Shown piece after piece: positions 1 to 9,272 of a DNA stretch of 64,000 nucleotides. Origin of the DNA: Oerskovia douganii (GTDB lineage: Bacteria; Actinomycetota; Actinomycetes; Actinomycetales; Cellulomonadaceae). The stretch's first letter is position 1. Each line of letters begins with the position of its first letter. The stretch lies in the NCBI RefSeq assembly GCF_015142735.1, contig NZ_JACSPN010000006.1, positions 62,001 to 126,000 on the forward strand, written 5' to 3'. The position numbers and the translations under genes are program-made. The notes beneath the pieces were generated by a model. The model was not told where the DNA came from, searched no databases, and was given only the letters and a program-made list of their open reading frames with translations.

Positions 1-796
1 GAACCGCACGGCGTCGCGCGCCGCTCCGCTCGCCGACGCGGGGGCGCTCGTGGCCCCCACGGCCGCGCAGGCGGCCCACGGGGCCGACGTCGTGCTGAGC
101 ATCCTGTTCGACGCGGCCGCGGTCCTCGAGGTCCTCGACGCCGCAGGGCCCTCGGTCGGCACGGGAGCCGTGTGGGTCCAGGCGTCGACGGTCGGGCGCG
201 ACGGCACGGCGCGGATCGTCGAGCGCGCGCGACAGCTCGGGGTGACCCTGGTCGAGGCCAACCTGCTCGGCACCAGGCAGCCCGCCGAGGAGGGACGGCT
301 GGCCGTGCTCGCGGCGGGGGACCCCGACGTCCTGGCCGGCATCGCCCCGGTGCTCGACGCGATCTCGGCCAAGGTCGTGATCGCGGGCACCGAGGTGGGC
401 CAGGGCACCGCGCTCAAGCTCGCGTGCAACGCGTGGCTCGCGACGATCACCGCAGGCACGGCACAGTCGATCGCCCTGGCGCGCGCCGAGGGGATCGACC
501 CCCACCTGTTCCTGGAAGCCATCGCCGGCGGCGCGTCCGACTCCCCCTACGCCCACCTCAAGGGGGCCGAGATGATCGCGGGCGAGTTCGCGCCGCAGTT
601 CGCGCTCGACGGGCTCCGCAAGGACATCGGTCTCATCTCCGAGGCAGCGGCCCAGGCGCACCTCGACCCCGCGCTGCTCGACGCGCTGGCAGACCTCTAC
701 GCGAGCGCGGCCGCGCGCGGGCACGGCGGCGACGACATCGCGGCCGTGTACACGGCATTCGGCACGGCCCGCGCGACGCCGGCGCCTCACGCCTGA
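1..796 (+). CDS. NAD(P)-dependent 3-hydroxyisobutyrate dehydrogenase-family oxidoreductase (5' partial)
   Basis: The reading frame is open from base 2, and the first visible residues (NRTASRA) are the loop after the second Rossmann strand, so the N-terminal GxGxxG region lies outside the window. An internal GTG at 50 is not a credible start. The remaining ~260 residues contain the helical C-terminal domain with the family catalytic lysine (GQGTALKLACN, lysine codon near 416) and the asparagine four residues later. Members oxidise beta-hydroxyacids; the arginine in NRT suggests NADP preference. The substrate cannot be told. A hairpin terminator follows. Confidence 0.85.
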   Translation, partial: NRTASRAAPLADAGALVAPTAAQAAHGADVVLSILFDAAAVLEVLDAAGPSVGTGAVWVQASTVGRDGTARIVERARQLGVTLVEANLLGTRQPAEEGRLAVLAAGDPDVLAGIAPVLDAISAKVVIAGTEVGQGTALKLACNAWLATITAGTAQSIALARAEGIDPHLFLEAIAGGASDSPYAHLKGAEMIAGEFAPQFALDGLRKDIGLISEAAAQAHLDPALLDALADLYASAAARGHGGDDIAAVYTAFGTARATPAPHA

Positions 797-848
797 CGGG
801 CCCGGTCTGCAGCGCGTCGGCGTGCCGACCGGGCCGCACGACGCCTCC

Positions 849-884
849 GGTCCGGTGCAGACCTGGTCGGGTCCGCACCGGACC
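849..884 (+). terminator. Hairpin terminator after the dehydrogenase gene
   Basis: A perfect 10-bp stem (849-858 with 875-884) has a 16-nt loop and is followed by the pyrimidine-rich TTCGTCCTTTCTCC. It sits 52 bp after the dehydrogenase stop and before the desaturase gene. Confidence 0.65.
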
Positions 885-999
885 TTCGTCCTTTCTCCAC
901 GCGGATCGTGAAGTCGCACGTAGACTCGGTCCATCTGTACAACGGGCAACTCGCTCACCTCCGCGGCTGGGAAGTCGAACCCGGCCCCTGTGAGGGACT

Positions 1000-2097
1000 A
1001 TGACCGACACTGCCGTCCGCCCCGGATTCCGCCCGACCAAGCCACGTACCGGCGACGGGACCAGCGTCACCAGCACCTACACCGAGCTGTCCAAGCGCAT
1101 CCGTGAGGCGGGTCTGCTCGAGCGCACGCACGGCTACTACGGCTGGGTCGCGGCGATCCTGACGGTCGCGCTGGGCGGGGCCGTCGCCGGGTTCGTCCTG
1201 CTGGGCGACTCGTGGTTCCAGCTCCTCATTGCGGGCGCGCTGGGCCTGATCCTCACGCAGTTCGCGTTCCTCTCGCACGAGGCCGCGCACCGCACCATCC
1301 TCACGTCGGGTCCTGCGAACGACCGCGTGGGGCGGTTCCTGGCCAACGGCGTCGTCGGCATCAGCTACTCGTGGTGGATGAACAAGCACACGCGTCACCA
1401 CGCGAACCCGAACCGGGTCGGCAAGGACCCGGACATCGAGACCGACACCATCTCCTTCCTCGAGGAGAGCGCGGCCGAGCAGAAGGGCTTCCTCGCCCTC
1501 ATCACCCGCCACCAGGGCTGGTTGTTCTTCCCGCTGCTCACGCTCGAGGGCATCAACCTGCACATGATCTCGATCCGCTCGCTGCTCGCGTCGGCGAAGA
1601 GCCGCGCCCGGACCCTGGAGCTCGTCACGATCGCGCTGCGCCTCACGCTCTATGTGGGAGTCGTCTTCTGGTTCCTGCCGATCGGCATGGCGTTCGCGTT
1701 CCTCGGTGTACAGCTCGCAGTGTTCGGTGTGTACATGGGGGCGTCGTTCGCGCCCAACCACAAGGGCATGGCGATCATCCCCGCCGACAGCAAGCTCGAC
1801 TTCCTGTCCAAGCAGGTCCTGACCTCGCGCAACATCACGGGCGGGCGCGTCATGAACGTCCTCATGGGCGGGCTCAACTACCAGATCGAGCACCACCTGT
1901 TCCCGAGCATGCCCCGGCCCCACCTCGCCAAGGCCCGGCTCATGGTCCGCGAGCACTGCGCACGCCTGGGCATGCCGTACACCGAGACCAACCTCGTCGC
2001 GTCCTACGCGATCGTGGTCCGCTACCTCAACCGGGTGGGCCTCGCGGCGCGCGACCCGTTCGACTGCCCCATGTTCAACCAGCTCCGCAAGGTCTGA
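1000..2097 (+). CDS. Membrane fatty acid desaturase
   Basis: This 365-residue protein is an integral-membrane di-iron desaturase. The three histidine boxes are intact: HEAAH at 93-97, HTRHH at 130-134 and QIEHH at 295-299. The Q in the third box is typical of front-end or linoleoyl-CoA-type desaturases. Hydrophobic segments flank the boxes (about 48-90 and 208-250). It would introduce a double bond into acyl chains of membrane lipids using ferredoxin or cytochrome electrons; regiospecificity cannot be read from sequence. A TAGACT -10-like box at 927-932 would give a short 5' leader. The gene stands alone. Confidence 0.9.
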   Translation: MTDTAVRPGFRPTKPRTGDGTSVTSTYTELSKRIREAGLLERTHGYYGWVAAILTVALGGAVAGFVLLGDSWFQLLIAGALGLILTQFAFLSHEAAHRTILTSGPANDRVGRFLANGVVGISYSWWMNKHTRHHANPNRVGKDPDIETDTISFLEESAAEQKGFLALITRHQGWLFFPLLTLEGINLHMISIRSLLASAKSRARTLELVTIALRLTLYVGVVFWFLPIGMAFAFLGVQLAVFGVYMGASFAPNHKGMAIIPADSKLDFLSKQVLTSRNITGGRVMNVLMGGLNYQIEHHLFPSMPRPHLAKARLMVREHCARLGMPYTETNLVASYAIVVRYLNRVGLAARDPFDCPMFNQLRKV

Positions 2098-2160
2098 GCA
2101 CTCCCCCGGTCCGCGCCAGGACGAGCGGGGCACGGGGCTCGTGCCTCCTGACGCGACCCG

Positions 2161-2784
2161 TCATGCCCCGTCGAGCGCACGCACCGGTTGCCGCAGCACC
2201 GTCCTGAGCTTCTCGGGTGCAGTCCTGCGCACGTCGCTCAGGTAGATCTCGTGGTGCGGCCCGTTGAACGTCAGCCCGTGCGCCGGCAGGTATTCGTCGT
2301 GCAGCCGCGCGAGCGTCGGCGCCTCGTCGTCGTACGAGCCGACGTGCAGGACCTGCACCGAGTCGCCCTCGTCGTACGTCACGAACCGGACCCGGTCGAG
2401 CGCGGGCAGCCCCTTCTTGCGACGCGTCGCCCGGGCCACGTCCGCGACGAACGCGTCGGTGAGCCAGTCCGGCTGCAGGATCATGAGCGTCCAGGACCAC
2501 GCGTCCTTCTCGCGACGCACGAACGTCCCGGGATCCTCCGCGGTCCACAGCCCCTCGAGCGGCCCGACGACGTAGTCCCTGCCCAGGTCCTTCTTGCTCG
2601 CGAACTTCACGGCGTACGCGAGCGGGAACAACGCCTCGACCGCCTCCGTGTGCGCCGGAGCCGTGTTGGGATCCCCCTCGCCGTCGATCTGCAGGTAGCG
2701 CAGCGGCGGGACCACGACCCGCACGAACTCGCGCGGCGGTGAGTACAGCTCGCGGTGCACCGCGCGCAGGTCGACCTTGTCCAT
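2161..2784 (-). CDS. GyrI-like small-molecule-binding domain protein
   Basis: The 207-residue protein is a stand-alone GyrI-like/SOUL-type ligand-binding domain without a DNA-binding region. Recognisable segments are the N-terminal VVVPPLRYLQIDGEGDP strand, the FASKKDLG region and the C-terminal HHEIYLSDVRRTAPEKLRT signature of the COG4832 group. Related proteins bind or hydrolyse small lipophilic or drug-like molecules. ATG is preceded by GGAGGACCCC. It faces the desaturase gene convergently, with 63 bp between stops. The ligand is unknown. Confidence 0.8.
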   Translation of the reverse strand: MDKVDLRAVHRELYSPPREFVRVVVPPLRYLQIDGEGDPNTAPAHTEAVEALFPLAYAVKFASKKDLGRDYVVGPLEGLWTAEDPGTFVRREKDAWSWTLMILQPDWLTDAFVADVARATRRKKGLPALDRVRFVTYDEGDSVQVLHVGSYDDEAPTLARLHDEYLPAHGLTFNGPHHEIYLSDVRRTAPEKLRTVLRQPVRALDGA

Positions 2785-2902
2785 GGGGTCCTCCGGGCTG
2801 TCGGGCTGTCGGGACCATGCTCACCCCGTGCGGACGGCACGGCGAGCGGACGGCCCGCGGTGGGCGCCGCCGTCGGGCCGTGGACTCCCGGAGGACGTCG
2901 AA

Positions 2903-2944
2903 GAGGTGAGCCACGTCGCCCTGCCTGACGACGTCGCTCACCTC
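2903..2944. repeat. Intergenic inverted repeat carrying dispersed motif copy A
   Basis: Arms 2903-2918 and 2929-2944 are complementary at 15 of 16 positions around a 10-nt loop. The right part (2920-2944) is one of four near-identical 25-mers in intergenic positions here (others at 6067, 20552 and 52756). It lies between pntB and the GyrI-like gene and may act as a terminator for pntAB or as a REP-like element. Confidence 0.5.
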
Positions 2945-2988
2945 CTCCCCCTTGCGTCCGGCGCGGGTTCGCACTCCCGCGCCGGACC

Positions 2989-4371
2989 TCAGAGCGCCTG
3001 GATGATGTGGTCGACCTGATCCTTGGCGTCTCCGAAGAGCATCGCGGTGTTGTCCTTGAAGAACAGCGGGTTCTGCACGCCCGCGTACCCCGTGGCCATC
3101 GACCGCTTGAACACGATGACCTGCTTCGCGTGCCAGACCTCCAGCACGGGCATGCCCGCGATGGGCGAGCCCGGATCGTCGAGCGCGGCCGGGTTGACCG
3201 TGTCGTTGGCCCCGATGACCAGGACGACGTCGGTGTCCGACAGGTCGTCGTTGATCTCGTCCATCTCGAGGACGATGTCGTACGGCACCTTGGCCTCGGC
3301 CAGCAGCACGTTCATGTGCCCGGGCAGGCGCCCCGCGACGGGGTGCACCCCGAAGCGCACGTCGATGCCGCGCTCACGGAGACGACGCACCAGGTCCGCG
3401 ACCGGGTACTGCGCCTTCGCGACAGCCATGCCGTAGCCCGGCGTGATGACCACGGAGCGCGCGTGCTTGAGCAGGTCCGCGACCTCGGCCGCCTGCACCT
3501 CGCGGTGCTCGCCGTAGTCCTGGTCCGAGGCGACGACCTGCCCGCCCTCGGCCCCGAACCCGCCCAGGATCACGCTGATGAACGACCGGTTCATGGCCTT
3601 GCACATGATGTAGGACAGGATCGCGCCGGACGAGCCCACCAGGGCGCCCGTGATGATGAGCAGGTCGTTGCTGAGCATGAAGCCTGCCGCGGCCGCGGCC
3701 CACCCGGAATACGAGTTGAGCATCGACACGACGACCGGCATGTCGCCGCCGCCGATCGAGGCGACCAGGTGCCAGCCGAGCGCGAGCGCGACCACCGTCA
3801 TGAGGATCAGCGGCAGCAGGCCGTGGCCCGCGATGAACCAGGCCATGAGGCCGCCCGAGGCGACGAGCGCCCCGAGGTTCCACCAGTTGCGCCCCGGCAG
3901 CATGAGCGGGTTGGAGCGGATGCGCGCCGACAGCTTGAGGTACGCCACGATCGAGCCCGTGAACGTCACCGCGCCGATGAGCACACCGAGGTAGACCTCC
4001 ACGAGGTGCACCACGTCGCCCTGCTCGGTCAGGTACGAGTTGAAACCCACGAGCACCGCGGCGAGGCCTACGAAGCTGTGCAGGAGCGCGATCATCTCGG
4101 GCATCTGCGTCATCTCGACGCTGCGAGCCCGCCACGTCCCGACGACCGCGCCGATAACGAACACCATGGCGATGAGCAGCAGCGTCACCATGACCTGCCG
4201 CTCGCTGTCCTGGAGCGCGAGGGCGACCGTGGCCACGAGGGCGAGCCCCATGCCGGTCATGCCGAGCAGCGACCCGCGACGGGCCGTCTCCTGCTTGGAC
4301 AGGCCCGCGAGGCTGAGGATGAACAGGACGGCCGCGATGACGTACGCGGCCTGGACCAGGGAGGTCAGCAC
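2989..4371 (-). CDS. pntB: NAD(P) transhydrogenase, beta subunit
   Basis: The 460-residue protein is the NADP-binding subunit of the proton-translocating transhydrogenase, which transfers hydride between NADH and NADP+ at the cost of proton-motive force. About eight membrane helices occupy residues 1-260. The C-terminal dIII Rossmann domain follows from about 285, with [12 protein letters not shown], the [18 protein letters not shown] loop and [12 protein letters not shown]. The start is a GTG 3 bp after the pntA stop, so the two genes form one operon. Length is normal for the family. Confidence 0.97.
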   Translation of the reverse strand: MLTSLVQAAYVIAAVLFILSLAGLSKQETARRGSLLGMTGMGLALVATVALALQDSERQVMVTLLLIAMVFVIGAVVGTWRARSVEMTQMPEMIALLHSFVGLAAVLVGFNSYLTEQGDVVHLVEVYLGVLIGAVTFTGSIVAYLKLSARIRSNPLMLPGRNWWNLGALVASGGLMAWFIAGHGLLPLILMTVVALALGWHLVASIGGGDMPVVVSMLNSYSGWAAAAAGFMLSNDLLIITGALVGSSGAILSYIMCKAMNRSFISVILGGFGAEGGQVVASDQDYGEHREVQAAEVADLLKHARSVVITPGYGMAVAKAQYPVADLVRRLRERGIDVRFGVHPVAGRLPGHMNVLLAEAKVPYDIVLEMDEINDDLSDTDVVLVIGANDTVNPAALDDPGSPIAGMPVLEVWHAKQVIVFKRSMATGYAGVQNPLFFKDNTAMLFGDAKDQVDHIIQAL

Positions 4372-4374
4372 CGG

Positions 4375-5937
4375 TCAGGCCTCCTTCCGGAACATGCCGA
4401 TCATGCGGTAGGCCACGAGGAACCCACCGAAGATGTTGATGGAGGCCAGCGCCGCCGCCACGAAGGCGATCGACGTGACGACCCAGCTCGAGTCGCCGAT
4501 CTGCAGGAGCGCGCCGACCAGGATGATCCCGGAGATCGCGTTCGTCTGGGCCATGAGGGGCGTGTGCAGCGAGTGGCTCACGTTCGAGATGACGTAGTAG
4601 CCCACGACCACCGCGAGCGCGAACACCGTGAAGTGCCCGACGAACGCCGGGGGCGAGAACGTGATGGCCAGCGCGGCCAGGACCGCGGCGAGGGCGTACC
4701 CGACCGCCCGGCGCGTGCCTCGCCGTCGGGCGTCGTCGAGGGCGGTGGCCGCGTCCCGCGCGGCCTGGGCCTCGTCGACCACTGGAGCGGCCGGGGCCGC
4801 GGGGGCCGCGGCCGAGACCGCGACCGGGGGCGGCGGCCACAGGACCTCGCCCGCGCGCGCGACCGTCATGCCGCGCAGCACCTCGTCGTCCAGGTCGAGG
4901 ACGACCTGGCCGTCCTTGCCCGGCGTGAGGAGCTTGAGGAGGTTGACGATGTTCGTGCCCACGAGCTGCGAGGTGTGCTTGGGCATGCGGCTCGTGAGGT
5001 CCGTGTACCCGAGGATCACGACGCCGTTGTCCGTCACGACGCGCTCGCCCGGGACCGTGAGCTCGCAGTTCCCACCGCCCGAGGCCGCGAGATCCACGAT
5101 CACGCTGCCGGGCCGCATCGCGGCCACCATGTCGGCGCTGATCGTGCGCGGCGCACGGCCCCGCACGAGGGCGGTGGTGATGACGATGTCGGCGCGCACG
5201 CTCTCCGCCGCGTACATCTCGGCAGTGAGGCGCTCCTGCTCGGCGGTCAGCTCGCTCGCGTACCCGTCGGTGCTGACCTCCTGGCGTGCGCCCTCGGCCT
5301 GGACGAACTCCGCGCCCATGGACTCGATCTGCTCGCCGACCTCGGGCCGCACGTCGAACGCGCGCACCTGCGCGCCCAGGCTCGCGGCCGTGCCGATCGC
5401 CGCGAGACCCGCGACGCCCGCACCGATCACGAACACGTTCGCGGGCGCCGTCTTCCCGGCCGCGGTGACCTGCCCGGCGAACATGCCGCCGTACTCCTCC
5501 GCGGACTCGATCACCGCGCGGTACCCGGCGACGTTCGACATCGCGCTGAGCACGTCGAGCGACTGCGCGCGCGAGATGCGCGGCACCGCGTCGAGCGCCA
5601 GGGCCGTCACGCCGCGCTCCGCGAGCTGGCGGACCAGGTCCTCGTTCGAGCCGGGGGCCAGCATCGCGATCAGCATCTGGCCTTCGGTCAGCGCCGCGGC
5701 CTGCTCGGCCGACGGGGCGTTGACGACCGTGACGACGTCCGCGCCCCACGCCTGCGCCGCGTCCCCGAGGGTCGCGCCCGCCTCGACGTACGCGTCGTCG
5801 GGACAGCTCGACCGCTCCCCCGCACCGCGCTCGACCACGACGTCGTACCCCAGGCCCACGAGCTGGGCCACGGTCCTGGGCGTCGCGGCCACGAGCCGCT
5901 CACCCGGACGGGTCTCTCTGGGCACGCCGATGCGCAT
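4375..5937 (-). CDS. pntA: NAD(P) transhydrogenase, alpha subunit (fused PntAA-PntAB type)
   Basis: The 520-residue NAD-binding subunit starts [13 protein letters not shown]. This ATG was chosen over an upstream in-frame one because AAGGAGG lies six bases before it and homologues begin here. The alanine dehydrogenase-like dI domain covers ~1-380, with the Rossmann motif [11 protein letters not shown]. An Ala/Pro-rich linker follows, then about four membrane helices (~415-515), so the two alpha polypeptides of some actinobacteria are fused here as in E. coli. It is the first gene of the pntAB operon. The upstream region carries dispersed motif copy B. Confidence 0.96.
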   Translation of the reverse strand: MRIGVPRETRPGERLVAATPRTVAQLVGLGYDVVVERGAGERSSCPDDAYVEAGATLGDAAQAWGADVVTVVNAPSAEQAAALTEGQMLIAMLAPGSNEDLVRQLAERGVTALALDAVPRISRAQSLDVLSAMSNVAGYRAVIESAEEYGGMFAGQVTAAGKTAPANVFVIGAGVAGLAAIGTAASLGAQVRAFDVRPEVGEQIESMGAEFVQAEGARQEVSTDGYASELTAEQERLTAEMYAAESVRADIVITTALVRGRAPRTISADMVAAMRPGSVIVDLAASGGGNCELTVPGERVVTDNGVVILGYTDLTSRMPKHTSQLVGTNIVNLLKLLTPGKDGQVVLDLDDEVLRGMTVARAGEVLWPPPPVAVSAAAPAAPAAPVVDEAQAARDAATALDDARRRGTRRAVGYALAAVLAALAITFSPPAFVGHFTVFALAVVVGYYVISNVSHSLHTPLMAQTNAISGIILVGALLQIGDSSWVVTSIAFVAAALASINIFGGFLVAYRMIGMFRKEA

Positions 5938-6066
5938 GCTGACCTCCTTGCTCGGATGGGTGCACGGTATCGGCACGGCAAAGAAAACGCCGCGAGGCAC
6001 GCATCGTGGACGAATGTCGTCCACGCGGATCACGGTCCGGCGGGCGAGACGGGCGGCCCCGCGCCC

Positions 6067-6091
6067 GCTGCCCGACGACGTCAATCACCTC
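6067..6091. repeat. Dispersed intergenic 25-bp motif, copy B
   Basis: This differs from copy A by four bases and keeps the core GACGACGTC plus TCACCTC. It lies in the divergent gap between pntA and the 78-residue gene. No clear partner arm is present here, unlike copies A and C. Confidence 0.45.
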
Positions 6092-6125
6092 GCGTCTCCC
6101 GCTCGCCCCTGGCTAGGGTCGCCGC

Positions 6126-6362
6126 ATGAGTAGATCCGGCCCGCCCGACGCGCGCGGGCGACTCGTCGAGGACCCGTTCGACCACCGCGTCACGGCGTCC
6201 GGGACCGTCCTCGCCTACCGGGGCGGGCGGCTCGTCGCGACCATCTCCGGCGCCCGGGCCGCACGGCTGGTCGCGGCTCTCGAGACCGCCGACGAGGACC
6301 GGGTGCAGCATCTGCTGGCGCGGGCGACGGGGAACTACCGTCGGGGGAACGAGCGGCGGTGA
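6126..6362 (+). CDS. Conserved small actinobacterial protein of unknown function
   Basis: This 78-residue soluble protein has a compact beta-rich N-terminal half (HRVTASGTVLAYRGGRLVATISG), an amphipathic helix and the tail RATGNYRRGNERR. I recall similar short proteins in related actinobacteria but know no function. The ATG follows a TAGGGT box (6114-6119) by 6 nt, so the mRNA is probably leaderless. It is divergent from pntA and converges on the RclA-like gene. Codon use matches the host, which supports a real gene. Confidence 0.65.
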   Translation: MSRSGPPDARGRLVEDPFDHRVTASGTVLAYRGGRLVATISGARAARLVAALETADEDRVQHLLARATGNYRRGNERR

Positions 6363-6422
6363 CGTCGGCGGTGCTGCCCCGACCGCCACGGCACCACACG
6401 GCAGGTGTCCGGTCGACGAGGG

Positions 6423-7820
6423 TCAGGCCAGCGCCGCGAGCACCTCGTTGAACCCCTCGGTCGAGGACGGGTGGGTATAGATCGCGTCGCGCAGCTCGGC
6501 GGCGCTGACGCCGTGCCGCATCGCGAGCGCGACCGTGTTGATCAGCTCCTGGGAGTCCACGCACAGGAGCGCGGCGCCCAGCACGAGGCCGCTCCCTGCG
6601 TCCACGACGAACTTCATGAGCCCGTCGGTCTGCTCGACGATCCGAGCCCGAGGCATCGCCGCGAGGGAGGCGACCGCCTTGCTCGCCACGAGCACGTCGT
6701 GGCCCGCCGCGCGTGCCGCCTGCTCCGTGAGGCCCACGCGCGCGAGCGGCGGCGAGATGAACACTGTGTAGGGCACGGCGTCCCGGTCGGCGGTCGAGCG
6801 CTCCCCCGTCCCGTAGAGCTGGTCGAGCACGATCCGTGAGTCGTCGAGCGAGATGTACGTGAATTGCGGGCCGCCGTTGACGTCCCCGACGGCGTACACC
6901 CCGGGGACGCTCGCCCGCAGGTGCTCGTCGACCTCGACCGCACCCCGGTCCGTGGTGCGGATCCCCGCGACGTCGAGCCCCAGCCCTGCGGTGACGGGAC
7001 GCCGCCCCGCGGCGAGCAGGACCAGGTCGCCGGTCACCGCGCCGCCCGCCGTCGCACTCGGCGTGCCCGACGACGGCGCCGCCTCGTACGTGACCGTCGC
7101 TCCGTCGTCGGCGTCGTGGATCGAGGTCGCCCGTGCGCCGGTGAGGAACGTGACGCCCTGGCGTTCCAGGATGGCGCGCGCGGCATCAGCGACGTCGTCG
7201 TCCTCCCGGCCGAAGAGCCGGCCCGCCGACTCGAGGACCGTGACCTGCGAACCGAACTGGGCGTACATACCTGCCAGCTCGATCCCCACGTACCCGCCGC
7301 CGACGACGACAAGCCGCGCCGGGAGGTCCTCGGTCGCGATGAGCTCGGTGCTCGTCACCACCCGCGAGCTCCCCTCGACCCCCGGGATGTCGGGGATCAC
7401 GGGCTCGGAGCCCGTGTCGATCACGACGGTCTCAGCGTCGATCCGCAGGACGTCGCCGCCCGCTCGGACCTCGGCCTCACGCGGCCCGACGAACACGGCC
7501 CGCCCGGTCACGACGGTCACGGAGTCGATCACGTCGAGCATGTCGAAGTTCTTGCCCCGCAGCAGCGCGGTCAGGTCGGCCTTGCGGGTGACCGCGCGCG
7601 CATACCAGTCCGCCGGAGAGTCACCCGGTCGGCGAGACTCGGCGTCGTGGACCAGCGCCTTGGTCGGCACGCACCCGACGTTGATGCACGTCCCGCCGCA
7701 CATCTGCTCGGACTGCTCGACCATCGCCACGCGCAGCCCGCGCCGACCCGCCGCGGCGGCGATCGTCTTGCCACCCTTGCCGAAACCGATGACGAGCAGG
7801 TCGACGTGCACGGTGTCCAT
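6423..7820 (-). CDS. RclA/mercuric reductase-like FAD-dependent disulfide oxidoreductase
   Basis: The 465-residue flavoprotein belongs to pyridine nucleotide-disulfide oxidoreductase class I. The FAD motif IGFGKGGKT is at 11-19. The redox-active pair C45/C50 lies in GGTCINVGCVPTK, and an NAD motif VVGGGYVGIELAG follows. The C-terminal dimerisation domain ends with the THPSSTEGFNEVLA motif carrying the catalytic HP. The GKGGKT and CINVGCVPTKALVHDA forms resemble RclA (hypothiocyanous acid reductase) more than lipoamide or glutathione reductases. It lacks the N-terminal HMA domain of some MerA proteins. AAGGAGG precedes ATG, and three perfect 14-bp repeats abut this site. Confidence 0.85.
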   Translation of the reverse strand: MDTVHVDLLVIGFGKGGKTIAAAAGRRGLRVAMVEQSEQMCGGTCINVGCVPTKALVHDAESRRPGDSPADWYARAVTRKADLTALLRGKNFDMLDVIDSVTVVTGRAVFVGPREAEVRAGGDVLRIDAETVVIDTGSEPVIPDIPGVEGSSRVVTSTELIATEDLPARLVVVGGGYVGIELAGMYAQFGSQVTVLESAGRLFGREDDDVADAARAILERQGVTFLTGARATSIHDADDGATVTYEAAPSSGTPSATAGGAVTGDLVLLAAGRRPVTAGLGLDVAGIRTTDRGAVEVDEHLRASVPGVYAVGDVNGGPQFTYISLDDSRIVLDQLYGTGERSTADRDAVPYTVFISPPLARVGLTEQAARAAGHDVLVASKAVASLAAMPRARIVEQTDGLMKFVVDAGSGLVLGAALLCVDSQELINTVALAMRHGVSAAELRDAIYTHPSSTEGFNEVLAALA

Positions 7821-7834
7821 GAGGCTGCCTCCTT

Positions 7835-7876
7835 GGCGAACGCTCGGTGGCGAACGCTCGGTGGCGAACGCTCGGT
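7835..7876 (-). repeat. Three perfect tandem 14-bp repeats abutting the RclA-like ribosome-binding site
   Basis: The unit GGCGAACGCTCGGT occurs three times without change (7835-7848, 7849-7862, 7863-7876). Its core CGAACGCTCG is a near-palindrome (8 of 10 positions). The array ends directly at the ribosome-binding site of the flavin reductase gene, so it lies in the transcribed leader or core promoter. It could be a regulator-binding array or a slippage-prone microsatellite. Confidence 0.7.
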
Positions 7877-7934
7877 GCCGTGTCCACGGCCCCGTCCACC
7901 CGAGTCAACCAGGAAGCCCGTGAGCGGGCAGCCT

Positions 7935-8405
7935 CTACCCGAACCCTTCTCGATGAAGCCCCGAGATCGCGCCTTCCTCAAGGTTGATCGTGCCGGCGTC
8001 TGCCATCTTCAGGAGGTCTGCCCGGACGGATGCGTAATTGACGTGGGCGGGCACATCGATCGCCCAGAGGAAGATTCCTTGCGGGCCAACCTCCCACCCG
8101 CAGTCCGCAGCACGCAGCATGGCACCAACCTCCCCTTCTGGCTGCGCCCCCCTGAGGATGATGCGCATCGTCGAGTTCCCGGACTCGGCGAGGAGCTCCT
8201 CGAAGACGAACTCCCTGCGCTCATGGTCGGGCCTGACGCGCACGACATCACCGAAGGCGATGCCCCTCACGTAGAAGGGGACGTTCAGGACGCGCATCTC
8301 TAGCCTGCCTGACTTCTCGGCCCAGAGCCGCTCCACGCCGATCCCGGTACTGCACGCAATCCGTTCCTGCAGGTCGAAAACCACGCGGTACAGGCGCTCG
8401 CTCAT
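7935..8405 (-). CDS. DUF4265 domain protein, putative immunity-type
   Basis: The 156-residue soluble protein matches the DUF4265 pattern: an N-terminal VVFDL strand, ERLWAEKSG, FYVRGIAFGDVVRV, STMRIILRG, and a C-terminal segment about recently numbered residues (SVRADLLKMADAGTINLEEGAIS). The family is often found beside polymorphic toxin loci, and this is the distal gene of the immunity-type row here. It starts at ATG 8405, with no operon overlap. Its toxin partner, if any, is unknown. Confidence 0.75.
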   Translation of the reverse strand: MSERLYRVVFDLQERIACSTGIGVERLWAEKSGRLEMRVLNVPFYVRGIAFGDVVRVRPDHERREFVFEELLAESGNSTMRIILRGAQPEGEVGAMLRAADCGWEVGPQGIFLWAIDVPAHVNYASVRADLLKMADAGTINLEEGAISGLHREGFG

Positions 8406-8564
8406 CCGATTCCCCTACTCTCCAGCCGTCGTCCGCTCGCACCGCTCAGAGCCAACTCAAGCGTTTCCGGTCGGTGGGACCCATCACTTCTAGCCCGTCG
8501 GGCCCGGACTCCAGGATCATTGGATGGCGCCGCGACGCCGCGGGAGCGTTTGGTCAGCACGACG

Positions 8565-9134
8565 TCACGCCCACGGGTCGTCGCTGGTGAGCGAGGCCGG
8601 CGGGCGAGGCTCGTCCATCCGGCTTCCGTCGAGCTGTCCAGCCACCCACGAGACGGATCGTGGGCGCTCCCCGGAGTCCTCCATAACGAACTCGGCCAGC
8701 ACCTCCCGTACCTGGCTGATCGGCAGGACGCTTCGTTCGGAGAAGAACGTCGGGACGTGCGGGTCCGCCACGACGGCCGTGCGCACAGGACCCGGCGCAC
8801 CACCGTCCGGCACCCAGACCTGACCAGTCGTGGCGCCGTGCCGCTCATGCGCCGTACCTGCCATCCACACGATCCCGCCCGACAGAGTCTCGCAGTTGGC
8901 ACCCACGCGCAGCAGGCCAAGATCGACACCGAGAGGCATCTCCGGGGAGTCCGCCCGCGGCGCTGGTGAGGGGGCCGCTGCCACCCACAGCCACGCGTCG
9001 GACCACAGCTCGAACCCTCGACCACGACGAACGGGCGGCCTCATCACGTGCGCCAGAGCAACATCAGCCAACCGACGCCGGCCGCTCCACGTCACCGCCG
9101 AGCGCCAGACGTCTCCGCACAGCAGGTAGATCAC
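8565..9134 (-). CDS. Imm1-family immunity protein (intact copy)
   Basis: The 189-residue protein (GTG start) carries the C-terminal Imm1 signature: HVPTFFSERSVLPISQVREVLAEF followed by SGERPRSVSWVAG (about 130-170). Imm1 proteins neutralise contact-dependent nuclease toxins. The central part GGIVWMAGTAHERHG and the HVPTFF block are repeated in a decayed copy 2 kb away: 8641-8883 versus 10727-10968 are about 90% identical by hand count. No cognate nuclease is next to it, so it may be an orphan immunity gene. Confidence 0.75.
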   Translation of the reverse strand: MIYLLCGDVWRSAVTWSGRRRLADVALAHVMRPPVRRGRGFELWSDAWLWVAAAPSPAPRADSPEMPLGVDLGLLRVGANCETLSGGIVWMAGTAHERHGATTGQVWVPDGGAPGPVRTAVVADPHVPTFFSERSVLPISQVREVLAEFVMEDSGERPRSVSWVAGQLDGSRMDEPRPPASLTSDDPWA

Positions 9135-9272
9135 CGCCCCCCCTCTTCCACCGCTTCAACGCACTACTGCCGCCAAGACTCCTCATACCCCTCCTCGGAG
9201 GGGTTCCAGGGCAGTCTATGAGACGTCAACCTGCTCACACTCTGACGCGGACTCCAGGGTTCAGATCGCCTC

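Noticed and set aside
3007-6129. 1040-residue plus-strand open frame opposite pntAB
   Set aside because: Arginine/aspartate-rich with no motif; antisense to two clear transhydrogenase genes. It is an artefact of high GC.
7835-7876. CRISPR array
   Set aside because: Repeats are contiguous 14-mers without spacers and no cas gene is near.
7900-8400. Direct repeat of the tRNA-Ala 3' end as an att site at the distal island edge
   Set aside because: No copy of the GGTTCGAGTCC-containing end was found there; the similar sequence at 51741 is the tmRNA itself.
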